A stretch of 64,000 nucleotides of DNA, taken from the NCBI RefSeq assembly GCF_964355755.1, contig NC_092671.1, positions 6,581,001-6,645,000 of the forward strand, in the 5' to 3' direction. A program made the position numbers and the translations under genes. The DNA comes from Antedon mediterranea (taxonomy: Eukaryota > Echinodermata > Crinoidea > Comatulida > Antedonidae). Shown here piece by piece: positions 1-13,400 of this stretch. How positions within the stretch are numbered: position 1 is the stretch's first letter; each line of letters begins with the position of its first letter. Below the pieces are notes generated by a model. That model was not told the DNA's origin and did no database searches. It saw only the letters and a list, made by a program, of their open reading frames with translations.

Positions 1-506
1 AATTATTTAAGATAAAAAAGTGAAAGATTGATTCATCTATGAAGTGAAAGATTCATTTATTTTGAATAAGTGGGTATTTATCATTCAGTGCAAGTAACAA
101 ATTATAGCATTTCAACATCTGTAAAATATAAATATGAGAATATATAATATATGAATGTTTGAAATTGTTTATAAAATATGTCTGTGTTGCCTTGATATAC
201 TAATATGTTAGTCTTGGCCTGTTAGTTTAATACACAATAAACTGTGAGTCACAAAGTGATGCTTGTACAGCGAGCAGGAAACCATCAATTATGCTAAAAC
301 TTAGCATAACTTTAATACCAGCATGTAGTCTGCTTACTGGTAGTAGCTTTAAATTAAAGTATAAAGATAATAAATTTAACTTGAATCTTTAATATAATTG
401 AACTGTCATCTTTAATAATTGAACTAAAGAAAAATCACCTATAAATATTAGAAGATAATAAACTGTTTAAAGCAGTAGTTGATTTAAATTTATTTTTACT
501 TCATAG
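1..506 (+). other. Intron upstream of the first KMT2 exon in the window
   Basis: AT-rich sequence ending in a pyrimidine-containing acceptor (TTACTTCATAG, AG at 505-506). I see no gene or recognisable repeat here. Confidence 0.6.
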
Positions 507-3500
507 GAGGAAGCATTTGGACCTTGTTCTACACCGTCTTTGCAGGCCCAGCACAGTGCTGTATTGGGTGCATCTTCCTTCTTTCCGTCTTTAGGCAAGC
601 CAAGTAAGAAAAAGATTGGAGCTGGTAGGCCAAGGGTAAGTTTTGTTTACTTTTTACATGAACAACACTAGACTAAACAAAACAAAAGACTGCCCTTTGC
701 AAAAAAACCGTATACGAACGTATACGATTTACATACGTTTCGTATATGTTTCGTATAGGAAGTCCACTTCGTATACGAAACGTATACGTCAATTCGGAAG
801 TTCCTGCCCGCATAATAAACACATACGAACCGTATACGATCATTTATAAACAATTTCCTAATTATACGCTCCGTATACGATCCGTATATGATCCGTATAC
901 GACGACGCGTGTATACAAACTGCATCGTATTACCAAGCGGAAAGGGACTGTCCCTCTTTTTACAAGACGACGATAGCATACGTTTACGATCGCAGGAGCA
1001 TCTTGACTTCAATAATTAATGTACAATTTGGTTTTTTTTTCAGTCGGTATATGTACATTAAATTCCATATGATGATTTAGTTCATAGTTTTCGCGAATGA
1101 AAATTTGGTGCTGTATTTTACTAGACGTTGTTTTTCTAGCAAGCATAAAAACCCACCCAGGCTGTTCTGTCTTGTTTATCCCCTCTGCTATTTCTTTACC
1201 TTTTGTATGTTCCATTAATAAGTGAATCACACAAAATGTGCTGTTATTAATTTGAAAGTGCTTTAAATAATATTAATGTACTTGGAAATAAATAAGTAAA
1301 TATTAAATTGGGCCCGCAGTATATTAAATTTAAAACGAGTAAGTAAAATCCATAAATTACGATTTAATAAAAATGTAGAATACATGTGGCTCCCTATTAT
1401 ATATATGGAATGATCCAAATAAATTCGCCCAAAACGTGCCTGTGTTATGTGCGCTGCATGCATGCATCACATGGATGGATCAGATTTCATTCATTTTCAA
1501 TCATCATTGTTGATTTTTTGGCTACGGGTTTTGACTCACCATAAAAAAAAGAAAAAAAGAAGGGATGTAGGCCTAGTTACGGCCCAGGTAGATAGTAAAT
1601 TCGATGACTTCTAGCTAGCTAGGCTATAGGCATAATTGTAATTGTATATATCGAATATGCAGTATATAGCTACTGCAGCAGCTCCAGTAAACAAAGAGTT
1701 AACTAGGCCTGGGGAAAATACGCCAAGGAAAAGAGTCTGTGGTACACTCATTGTGAAAATAAGCTAGCTAGCTTTCCACATATATTAGATTTGGTTATAT
1801 TGTATTATTTTAATAACCTACGTCTAGTAGTATATCAACAACGGTGAAATGGAAATACGATGCATTATGGATATCATCGTTGCAGAGTTAGGGGTGCCAA
1901 CAAAACATTCAACAGCCAGAAATACAAAAAAGAAGCTCCGACGTTTTTATTTAGAGCATTTTACTATTTTAGGCATACAGAACTAATTGCTGTAAATTTC
2001 CTAGAGTTGTCACTGATAAATACAATAACCTACATATAACTTAAAAAATCCAAATGATAAATTGTACGCGAACGCAGTAAAACCAACCAGTTAAATGTTT
2101 GTTAAATAATTATTTTACATCTCCCTGGTAAAATGGTACCCTACGCCCCCATTTTTATGCCTCCATCATTGATAATCCCCCTCTGTACACACGCCTGCCG
2201 GCTATTTGTTTATCATTTTAATGAATGTAGTACGAGTCTAACTCCAAATAAAGATATAGAACACATTTTAAGAATTCAAAGTGTTGATCTTTTTTAAGAA
2301 TCTGATATATACCATGAATCATCTTTTTACATAATATACAGCATAAGCATGTACAATCTAATTTAATTGTCACACAATTGAATTAACAAAGGACAAGGAT
2401 TTCAAATAAACTGTTACAAATAAACAATTATTAATGAAATAGTTGGGGTATTGTTGGGTCCATGGGAAATCAACAATGTTTAGTAGACTTATTTAATTTG
2501 TTATTTAAAGTTGAGGGTAGTTATTTTTTAAACAATTATTGGAATACCATGAAAATAAAGAAAGATATGTTTTATGATTTCTTAATCACCAAGCAGAAAT
2601 AATGAAAGCAATTCAATCTGTTCGCTACCGGGAATAAATTGAGATTCGATATAATTGTATTTACTATCACCATTAATTGTATTTTTTTTATTCATATATA
2701 ATTCATAATTCATACAATTTATATATATTCAAAATCCGAATGTATTCATCGTTAAATAATAATTATTATAATGACCTTACTTCTGTTTTGGGTCATGGTT
2801 TTCCTCTTCGGCATTGCCGAATTATTGTTACTCCATCTCCATTGCTACAACACACGTCGCGGAATAATATCGCTTAACATAACGATGTAATTTGACCACC
2901 CAAAGCTCGCACGTGGCGTGACGAATTGAGAACGACGAACCCGATGATTCACCCGATGATATGCATGATTGGCCACCAGGGAGCCGAGTCGACCACGAGT
3001 TGGAACTGTAGGCAACCGAGCGACGCTCGGTCGTCGTCGGCGGCTGCACTTACTGACCTCTGTCATTTTTTATAAAGGAAAACTGCAAACAACATCGTCG
3101 ATTTGTGAAAATGGCCCCTTGTTTTTTCTAGGCCTACCTAGTAGTATACCTGTTTAGCGTACTTTATTTATTTGCGAAAAACGTTGTTTGAATTTTATCG
3201 GTAGCCTAGGCTATCTAATAAATATAGAAATAAATATGATCTTATGTTCTAGCTCCTACTACTTATTAATAATTAATACTACTAGACTAGGCCTATCTAA
3301 TGGCTGGTGCTAGCTAGAGGCCTAGCCCTAGGCCAGAGCCTACGTACGTATTTGTTGTAATGACAATTTAAATGTTTTATTTAGCTCTATTCTACTCATT
3401 ACTGCTATTATAATTTATAAAATGGCCTAGTTTGTTCGTATATGATCCGTATACGTCCCGTATACGATATTCTTATCATGAATAAACAACGTATACGTTA

Positions 3501-4481
3501 CGTATGCTAAACGTATACGACGCAAACTCTTTGTGGAGCAACAGAGTGGAAATAATGTAAACAGTGAAATCGTATACGATCCGTATACGTCGTATACGTT
3601 TTCAGCGTATACGGATCGTATACGGCTTTTTTGCAAAGGGTGATGATACAAAACTTATTTTAACTTTATTAATTAACTGATTAAAAGACAAAGGCTAAAT
3701 GTGAGGTGATATATATAATAATCAGGGTATCTATTAAGTTTTTGAGCCGGTTTTAGACTCGGAAAATTATTTTAATGAGTGTCGGGAGTTCACCCTCTAG
3801 CCAATATGTAAGCTCTATTCTTAAAACCTTTTTTTAAACATGTATACAAATTATCCAGGGGATTGGTAGCCTCGAATTGATTTGTCAACTCATTATATAA
3901 AAAACAGTCATCATTGCTAACTAAAAAAATCCTGTGTTTGTATTTCTTTAGGGCAAAGGCAATTTGGGAATAGCGGGACGAAAACGATCAAAACCAGGAC
4001 CAACCGGAGCCAAACGTGGACCGAAACCAAAATTAAAATTAGGAATGTACTCCTCGGGTTTACAATCTGTAAGTCATATGTTCAAATTTTTAATACATTT
4101 TTTTCGATGTAACTGAAAGTTCTGAGCACTATTTACAGATGTTTGTATAAGAGTATTTTATTTAGCGACTTGGACATATATGTTATGCTTTTAAAACTGG
4201 ATAAACAGTTAGCCATTCTCCTTCTAATGAATAACCAAATCTGGAAGTATTGGTCTTTGAACACCCCTCAAAAACAATGGTGGCGGCAGCTCATCCTTCC
4301 AGGGTAATCATAATTTCTTTTGGGACTAAGACGGCATTTTTATCAACTATTTATTTTATAGATTGGTCCATCTTCAAATCAAGAAGTTTTAGGTCGGCGG
4401 AAAGATGAAGATGAAGAAGATTCAAACATGCATACAACAGTTGTGCTCTTCTCAACAGAAGACAAATATACATATTCACAA
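507..4481 (+). CDS. KMT2C: KMT2C/D exons 1-3 of the window: basic linker before the PHD triplet
   Basis: Three phase-0 exons (507-635, 3952-4068, 4362-4481; residues 1-122). The first two encode a Lys/Arg/Gly/Pro-rich linker with repeated GRPR and KPGP-like basic patches, as expected for nucleic-acid-contacting disordered sequence. The third ends in an acidic run followed by MHTTVVLFSTEDKYTYSQ, which matches the conserved segment immediately before the DMCVVCGSFG PHD finger in vertebrate KMT2C/D. The 3.3-kb intron between exons 1 and 2 contains a candidate transposon and a CpG-rich patch. Whether an internal promoter starts a shorter transcript there cannot be judged from sequence. Confidence 0.85.
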
Positions 4482-7400
4482 GTTAGTTACATTTAATATA
4501 TTTAAATGATGGTTCCTAAAATATATTTATTTATTAATAAATGTCAAACTTTGGTTTATTTTATCTTTCCAAAGTTTGTTACTTTAACACTTTAAAGGAA
4601 ATATACCTGTACAGTATTCCAACTATACGTACTAGGAAAAGGTTGATCAAGTTTTTTATTTATTCATAATTTATACTCTTTTATAGGATATGTGTGTAAG
4701 TTGTGGTAGTTTTGGAAAAGGTGCAGAAGGTCGCTTATTATCATGTTCACAGTGTGGCCAATGTTACCATCCTTATTGTGTCAACATTAGAGTAAGTATT
4801 GAATTGTATCAATTTGAACATTATTATGTTTCTTCATCATCCACTTTGATAGTGACTGACACAGACAGTGGATCGACTGCAGTAGACCACACTTCTGGAA
4901 CCTAGTCACAATTGATTTTAATATCTTTTGGTGGGTTCCATCTACCCAAATTTAGAATTTCAGGTCATGTCTGCAATAGAACCCATCCCTTTGAGACTCC
5001 CTATTAGAGGACACATTTGCATAATATGTTTGTCCCCCTACTAAGGGGACACTTTGTTAATCCCTTGATTGTAGTTGTAACTCCAATTTAGTCAATAAAG
5101 GTTTTGTCAATTTTAAGTTATAATGATTTTGCAGATAACTAAAGTAGTGCTGTCTAAAGGTTGGCGTTGCTTGGATTGTACTGTTTGCGAAGGTTGTGGT
5201 AAAGCAACGGATGAGAGTAGGCTACTTCTATGTGATGACTGTGACATAAGTTATCATACGTACTGCCTTGATCCACCTCTGATGACTGTCCCCAAGGGGG
5301 GTTGGAAATGCAAATGGTAAGATTTAAAACATAAATATTAATGCATAATATGATATTTATATTGGGTTTTTTTTTTGGTAAGCAATAAAATATAACTGTT
5401 TGAAATTTAATCCATTATTTTCTTAGTTTATACACAAATTATTCTATTTGTCTTTACCTCTTGGTTGTGTCTTTCTTGGAAATTCTGACATCTGACAGGA
5501 TTTGAACCAGTTAATTTAAATTAAGCATGTGTTATATTAACACTGTCAAAATTGTTGTCAAAAACAACTCCTCTACCAAACTCCAAGCCAAATACAAGTT
5601 TGTTTGTGTAAAGCATCTTATTTGTATTTTTATTCTATGAATGGTTTGGATATTTGGATAGTGATTTCAAGTCCTAAATAAACATTTCTTGAGTTTATCA
5701 TAATTGCTATTAACCGTAATTTATGAACGCATTCTCTTTCAGGTGTGTAAAATGTTTACAGTGTGGCGCCACGACGCCTGGTTATAATGCAGAGTGGCAA
5801 AAGAACTACACACTGTGTGCTCCATGTGGCAGCTGTATAAATTGTATAGTTTGTTTTAGGACATACAATGAAGGAGATCTTATTATTCAATGCATACAGT
5901 GTGAAAGGTATAGTTCAATTTTTAGTCATTATAAAACTGTAATTACAGAAATCTACTAGTGTACCACAAATGTTCAATGTGCAAACCTAAACAATACATG
6001 TTTATAGTCTTATAAAGAATCGGTTGTTTTTATTAAAAATTTTAAAATAGTTATCAAAAGTTATCATTAAAATTCAAAAAGAAGATCGGTCCAAGTGTAC
6101 ACTACTATGTTTTAAAAAATTGTTAAAGAGTTTTCTTTTCCCTAAGGAATAATTTAGATTTGTCCTTGTATACTGCTTTAATTAATGTACAGCGCTTTGG
6201 TCTTTTTTGGAAAAGCGCTCTATAACTCTGTATAGTATAGTATATAGTATAATATCAATTTAATATAATTACAGTTATCAAATATATATGTTTTGTTATT
6301 GTTTAGATGGTCGCATGCAGTTTGTGATGGTTTACACACTGAAGATGAGTTGGAAAGGGTAGCCGATAAAGGGTATCATTGTACGTGGTGTCGCCCAATG
6401 AAACCACCGTCTCCGCTACCTATTGAAGAAGATAAATCTCCACCACCATTGCCAAAAGTTATCATTAAAATTCCAAAAGAAGGTAAGTAGTTACAATAGA
6501 AATGTTGCGAAATATGTTCAAAGTAACAGCAATGTTTTCTTGGCTAATAAAGAAACAGCAGTCAAATCATAACTCTTGGCATTTCGTACAAAAAATTCGC
6601 TCTTAATCTGCAAAATCATACACTTATTATTAGCTATTATCCTGTGTCGGATAGTGCAATCAAAGTTATTTTTCAAAATTACTGATTGTAATATTTTACA
6701 CTAATCAGTCTTAAGCTCCTTCTACACTATCAAACTAGTTTGACAAAAAAGTGTGATGTGCCCACATATGGTAGTGATGTACCCAAATATGGTAGTGATG
6801 ACATGTCCATAAATAGGCACATCATTTTTTTTGTCACATAAAGTTTGATAGTGTAGACAGAGCTTTAGGTGATTACAGAACCATTTTGCAACCGACTTAT
6901 TATGTTTGCCTATTAAAATTGATACTTCATCTTATTTTACATTTACTTGTTTTCATTGTTATTATATTCAATCATTGTCTTTCTATTTGCAGATATTAAA
7001 CCGAAACAGTATTCAGTAGAGGGTGTGTTTCTGACAGAGTCAGGTTTCCAGCAAATCACCAGTATGTCGCACCATAGGAAGAAGTCGCGGAAGAAACGAA
7101 AATCCAGTCACGGCTTCTCACTTCTAAAGAAAATAGGTGATCCCAACTCAGAACAAACCAAAGATTTCCCTAAGCATTACAATTCAGACGGCTCAGAAAA
7201 ATGTAAGATTTAGTTTTTGTTACTGTTTTTTAAAAGGAAGCCTGGCTATATCCTTGTCCAGTCTTCTCTAAAGCCTACACTATCAAACTTTATGTGGCAA
7301 AAAAATGTAATGATGTAAAATCACTACCATATTTGGGTATATCACACACGTTTGATAGTGTAGCCTTGGGCATCCAGTGCTCTGATTTTCAATGCCTAAT

Positions 7401-10400
7401 GATGTTGTATTTTGGTCTCTTTAGTGTGTGACCAATTCATCTCCATTTCCTTCTGCAAATCTCAATTTCATTAGCTCCTGTCCAGTCGTTTGCCATTGTT
7501 ATTCTTTCAGGCAACCATATTCTGAGAATCCTTTTTGATATTTATTAATGAATGAATAATTTACTTTTCTGTATTTAGATCATAAAGAAAGGTCGGCCGA
7601 TGAAGAAGAGAACAAAGTAGTTGACGAAAGTACAATGTCAGATTTAGCACACAAGAAGAAAAAACAAAAGAGGAAGCCGTATAGGCCAGGCATTGGCGGC
7701 TTCATTGCAAGACCAAAACGAGGGGGAGGACTTGGACCATGCTTGGCTCCAAGACAACCCCCACCAGAGCTAAAAACAGATATACCAATGTTAGAAGCTC
7801 CTCCTGGCATGAAGTCACCTACAGAGAGTGTACCTGAAGGTAAATAATCTTGATTTTTACAGCTGGTTGGAATGTCTCAAAATAAATCCTTAGACTGCTT
7901 AGTCCAGTGGCGTAACGGCTATGAACTCTCACTGGTTAAACCCAGAGGCTCCAGTGCATAAGGGGCCCAGAGCACGAGCAGCCCAATGCAACTGCCCAGC
8001 ATTGGAGGCCCAGCATTGGAGACCCCATTAGGAGTGCTAAACCAGGGGCCTTTGCCCACTATGTTGCGCCACTGGCGTAGGGCAGCTAGGTATCCACGCA
8101 ACACATCTATATCCTGGTTAAATTACTCATACTTTTCTTTATCTTAGGGCAACCAGATCTTGCGGAACAAATAAAAGAAGAAACCATTCAATCTCCTTTA
8201 GCTGAAGGGGAAAAACCAAAGAAGAAACGTCGTGCTAGGAAAAAAAGCGTACTTGAACAAAAGTTCCCATCTTACATCCAGGTAACTTAAATTCAAAAGT
8301 TATCACTTCTTGCGATAACAAATTTATGTCATTATTTACCCAGTAGTTGTACCTATTGGGTGTCCTATAATGATACATGGATTATCTTTGCATACCTTAC
8401 TATTAAACATGGTTTTGTCAAGGCACCATCCGTCTTCAGCTGTGGCTTTTATTGCTGCAAGGTAACCACGCACCATCCCACTCAAAAGGACTAACAAGTT
8501 GTTTTGCGAGTTTCTGACTCATATTTTACCTTCACTTTACGAATATTTATTCATAATCTCTTGTTTCTCAGGAGGCATTTTTCGGTAAAGAGCTACTGGT
8601 TTTTAGCAAAAAGAGGAAAGGATCACCAGGAATTTCAGATGAAGAAAGTAATTCACCAGTAGTAGCGAGGCAGAAAGACACTGAGATTATCAAACCACCA
8701 GAATCTGTGACATCAACGACTAATGCCACTGCTTCAGGTGTTGCTCCTGCTACAGATAATGCACAAGTAAGTCATCCTGGGACATGTGGTCTTCACATCC
8801 TCTGCCTTCCAGATGTGCGTGTAGTAACAGGGTTATTTGTTATAAAATTGAGCATTTTTTTAAATCTATTGATACTATTAGTTAAAAATAAAGACATACA
8901 GTTGACCGTGCATATAAAATCCTTTAAGTTACATGCACTGTTGTTAGCCTCATTTGCATTGAGAAGTGAATCTGATTCCATCGATCCGTACCCAGTTTTA
9001 ATCTGATAGCAATGAGCAATGAATTGTATGATTATTAGTTTTAACAAAGTGTTTGTTGTTTTTTAGGAGCAACATGATCTTGGTAATGCAGAAGATGCTC
9101 TTAAATTGTTTACTCATGATGATGAGATATTGGGAATGCTGATGGCTGATGGTTTAGACAAGCATGGAGCAGGTAAGCATGCTGTCCTTAAACAACATCC
9201 AATTGAAAAGATACTCTTTTAAACTGTTTTGTCTTGTCCAGATTAAATTAATAATTAACTTAAGAAACTAATCTTATACTTTGTATATCAAATGTATTGA
9301 ACTTAATAATATATAGCTTTCCATTTGTGACAATCTACAAGGTAACCACGCACCATCCCACTCAAAAGGACTAACAAGTTGTTTTGCGAGTTTCTGACTC
9401 ATATTTTACCTTCACTTTACGAGTATTTATTCATAATCTCTTGTTTCTCAGGAGGCATTTTTCGGTAAAGAGCTACTGGTTTTTAGCAAAAAGAGGACTT
9501 AAACTGTTGTGGAATCAGTTGATGAAGCACATTCCAATGTCCCATGCACACAATAAGATGTTCCAAGATCCTTGCAAACCAAATGTTCCCTAATATTATA
9601 GAAGTAACCACTGTACAAGTCTGGTAATGCATTGTGTTTTTAATACTAGGTATTGATTTGGATGCAGTGGCAGCAGAAGAACCACACCAGAACACTGGTA
9701 CAAATCCTGACAACCCCGAGCATCATGCTCCTACAGAGGACTTTGACTCAATATTAAATTCAAATCTTGGTCAGATAGATCCAGGTGGTAAGTTAAAATC
9801 AAGACATTTACCGATACTCGCTTGTGTGTGTATGTATTGATTTTGTATTTTTAGAATAAGTAATAACATTTATAACTATTTCTGATTTTTAGATTTGTCT
9901 CATATCGATAGCAAAGAAGTAATAGATTTATTTGGTAGCGTGTTAAGTCCAACAGACCACCAGCCTCCTCCTACAACCAATAGCCAAGTGACAGTTGCAG
10001 GCACATCTGTCAGCGTGTCATCTGCAGGCCAGATGCCACTGACCTCAAATCAGCCATCAATACCAACCACTGTGCAGCATAAAATACCACTTAACAGACC
10101 ACCTGTTAATACAACACCACGTTTAGTAAGGTAAGGCTATGCTACTTTTTTTACAGGAATAGAACAGTGCACACAATTTCAAATTCTCAGCTGTTGTACA
10201 AATGTTCAGAAATTCCCAAATCAAACATGCTCTAAACCTCATAGTCTGACAAGACTATTCCAGTGTACACATCTGGCTCGTGCACTTTAAAGAACCTAGT
10301 ATATCTTTTGAGACGAGTATGGGTTTACTCAGGTGTACTAGTATACACACAGCCACTGTCACACACAGACACTCATCACACACAGACACTCATCATAACT

Positions 10401-13400
10401 CATCTCTTGATTGTCAGCATATGCTGTTTAGGGTCACGCTCTATATATAAGGTGAAATATATATATATATTGGTCACTTGGTTTCATTGATACTACTTTG
10501 CTACTGATACGTGAATGATTGTTTTCTTGTTTTGTACATAAGGCCTCCTTTATGAAATAAGTCATTGATTGTACAAGTTTGTTTGTTCTTTTAGCCCATC
10601 ATTTAGTCCAGATTTTACAGCGCCTCCTTCACCTTGGCCATCAGGAGAGGCGGAGACCGAAGGAATGTCATACACCCAAAAGGCCATTAAGAAATGGGAG
10701 AAAGACGAACATCTTGGCAACATGGCCACAATCTCACCAGTACTCTATGCAAACATGAATTATCCAGATTTAAAGAAAGACTTTCCAGGTAAAGTGTCAT
10801 CATTTGTAAACAAATAAATGAAAACTCTTTTTGTGTTAAGATTGGTTCCCACTTGAACGCAATGCACCGTCGTAGACACAGTGCAAATGAGATGACCAAT
10901 CACAAGCGTCAGTTCAGATGGTCAACGAATTATGATTGTGTTATGCTTACGTCCTTGCGTAGCATCACAGTGCGAACCAAGCTTTAGCGTGTACATATTA
11001 ATTATTTGTCTTCGTAGATAACCACACCCCATTTCCGAAATAAGAATACCTCATTACCTTTTTCTACACAGTATAGTCATTCAGTTTTATCTAGATTATC
11101 ACATTCTCATTTCATTTTTAATTATTTCTTTTAGATTGGCCATCAAGGGCAAAGCAAATACAAAAACTGTGGAGAAAGGTCACACCTGAAGAGAAGCAAC
11201 CATTTTTGGTAAGTTCCTCTAGCCATTATCACAATGAGATTGCATTCTATTCATTTCTGTACATTAAATTTTTATAAATGAAAGTTCATCCCAAACACAT
11301 TTTGCTGTAAAGTGCATTTCACAACAATCAAATCATTTTGTCTTAAAAAATATGCACTATGCAGCATAGGCCCATTCATGAGTAAAAGCAATTTCCATTG
11401 TGTATCAATTTCTATTGTATTATGAGTGGAAATGAAGACAAATAAGACACACATGATGATGACTATAATTGACACTTGTGCATGCTTTGATACAGTGCTC
11501 AGGTATAATATGTTGCTTTGATGTAATGGATCTATAGCAACTTGTTTCTGGTTCTGGTTATGTAGTCATTGTTGAGAAAATTGTTTTGTGAGGTTGACAA
11601 TCCAATACCTGCTATAGGAAAGGCAACTGCATGGTAGTATTATCACTGTTTGGATCACATCCCCATTATCACTGCAATCACAGCTTTACACCGTAAAAAC
11701 AGAAAAAATGTGCTTCACAAATAGGGACCTATGCAGTACCCAAAAAATGATTGAAAGCACAGCAAACATGTTTACGTCCACAAGATAACTAAAAATTTGT
11801 TGGTAAATTACTAAATAGTAATACTTATTAGGCTTTTTAAAAAAAATTGACAAGTATTGACTTTACCATGTGCATGTACCAATAAGTATCACACGCCACC
11901 CATGCTTAACACCATGCATGTCTAATTCACAGCAATATGCTAAGGACAATCGATCAACTCAGAAACTTAAGGTTACTCAAAAGGTATGTTTCCATTATTT
12001 CACTCACTCCGTATATACACTCAGTTCTCTGCCACATTCTTTATTCCATCATTTCACATTGGATTTGTTACATTTATTCATAAATCAAGATATAAACAAT
12101 GTTTTGTCCAATTTCTTCTTCAGGATTTCGCAAATTAAATTTGTTAAAGTAAAGTTAATTTGAACCCAAGAACATCGATAATTTGATCTTTTTTCACCCC
12201 TACATTGTCAAATGTTCAACAATTGAACTGGACTAAAGTGCTTGGGGGATCCAATGAATTGACATCCTTAATACTTGTCATAAAAAAGAGATGTCCTGTA
12301 TTATCAATAAATATCAAAATTCAAAACATTTTAATTGAGCTTTTTACAATGTTGATAACCTAAGTAAAACACCAATACTTTGTTACTTGCTTACAGTTAA
12401 GTGAAGGAATATTAAGGAAGAAGATGGAGGGTACTGCACCAGTTTATAATAGAAGCATGTCAGCTCCGGTATCTGTAAACCATGCCTTATCAAGTGTTGT
12501 TGGTTTTCCTGGACAATTAGTACAATCTCCAATGACCTCACCCATGACTGAAAAAGACTTAAAAGATGTAAAGTTACTGAAGGAACAGGATCAAGATAGA
12601 AGGTGGAAACAGCTGACGAGGATTGAAGATCACCAGCAAACTCCAGGTTAGCTTTTTTAATCAATTTAAATCTTGTTAGTTAATTCTTAATCTCAACATT
12701 TTTAATCATCCGCATCTATTCCTGTAAATTAAGCATGTAGTTAAAGGATTGAAAAAAAGAATTGTATTAAGAACTATCAGATGCAATTTACCAAATTATA
12801 TTTTCTATGAAATGCATCATAGTAAAAATCTGTTTTATCTCTCTTTTGTAGGTGATGGAAGGAATGTAATGGGTGCTGGAATGCAAGAGAACCCTGATCA
12901 AAATATACCCGGAGTAATGATGAACGTTTCTATGTCTGCTCAGAGCCCAATACAATCTCGTTCAGGGGCATCAACTCCACAACACCCTTTCCCGTCAAAT
13001 AATTTACCAAATCAACAATCAATACTGTCTTCACCTCTGCCAAACAATTTGCCACATGGACCTTTTCCTGTGATGGATCCGCAAACACCGGGAGCTGTAA
13101 GCCATCCATCAATGGAACATTTTCAGTCTGAACCAGGAATGTCTAATAAAGTCAATCTGGGTACTGTACCTGGATCGTCATTACCAGTGACACATAATCA
13201 AAGTGGCGTAATGCCAAACACTGTTCCAAACAACTCGGGGACACCGATGACAGGAATGCATCTACCTTTGCAGCCTATGTCTGCAGCCTCAGTAACATCT
13301 GTTCCTCCAAGTCCAGTACATGGTGAACAAATGATGCCAACAGTTGTTACAGAGAGTCAGATGCATCCACCTGTGACACCTGGTCACGAAACATCAAGTG

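Noticed and set aside
643-1012. Overlapping open frames on both strands around 640-1010
   Set aside because: Generated by the CGTATACG palindromes, which lack stop codons; no protein resemblance.
2828-3157. Open frames in the CpG-rich patch of intron 1
   Set aside because: Low stop density from GC-rich sequence; no domain and no consistent splice context.
9384-9593. 69-codon plus-strand frame in KMT2 intron 12
   Set aside because: It runs through the duplicated intron/exon fragment in a different frame from the KMT2 protein.
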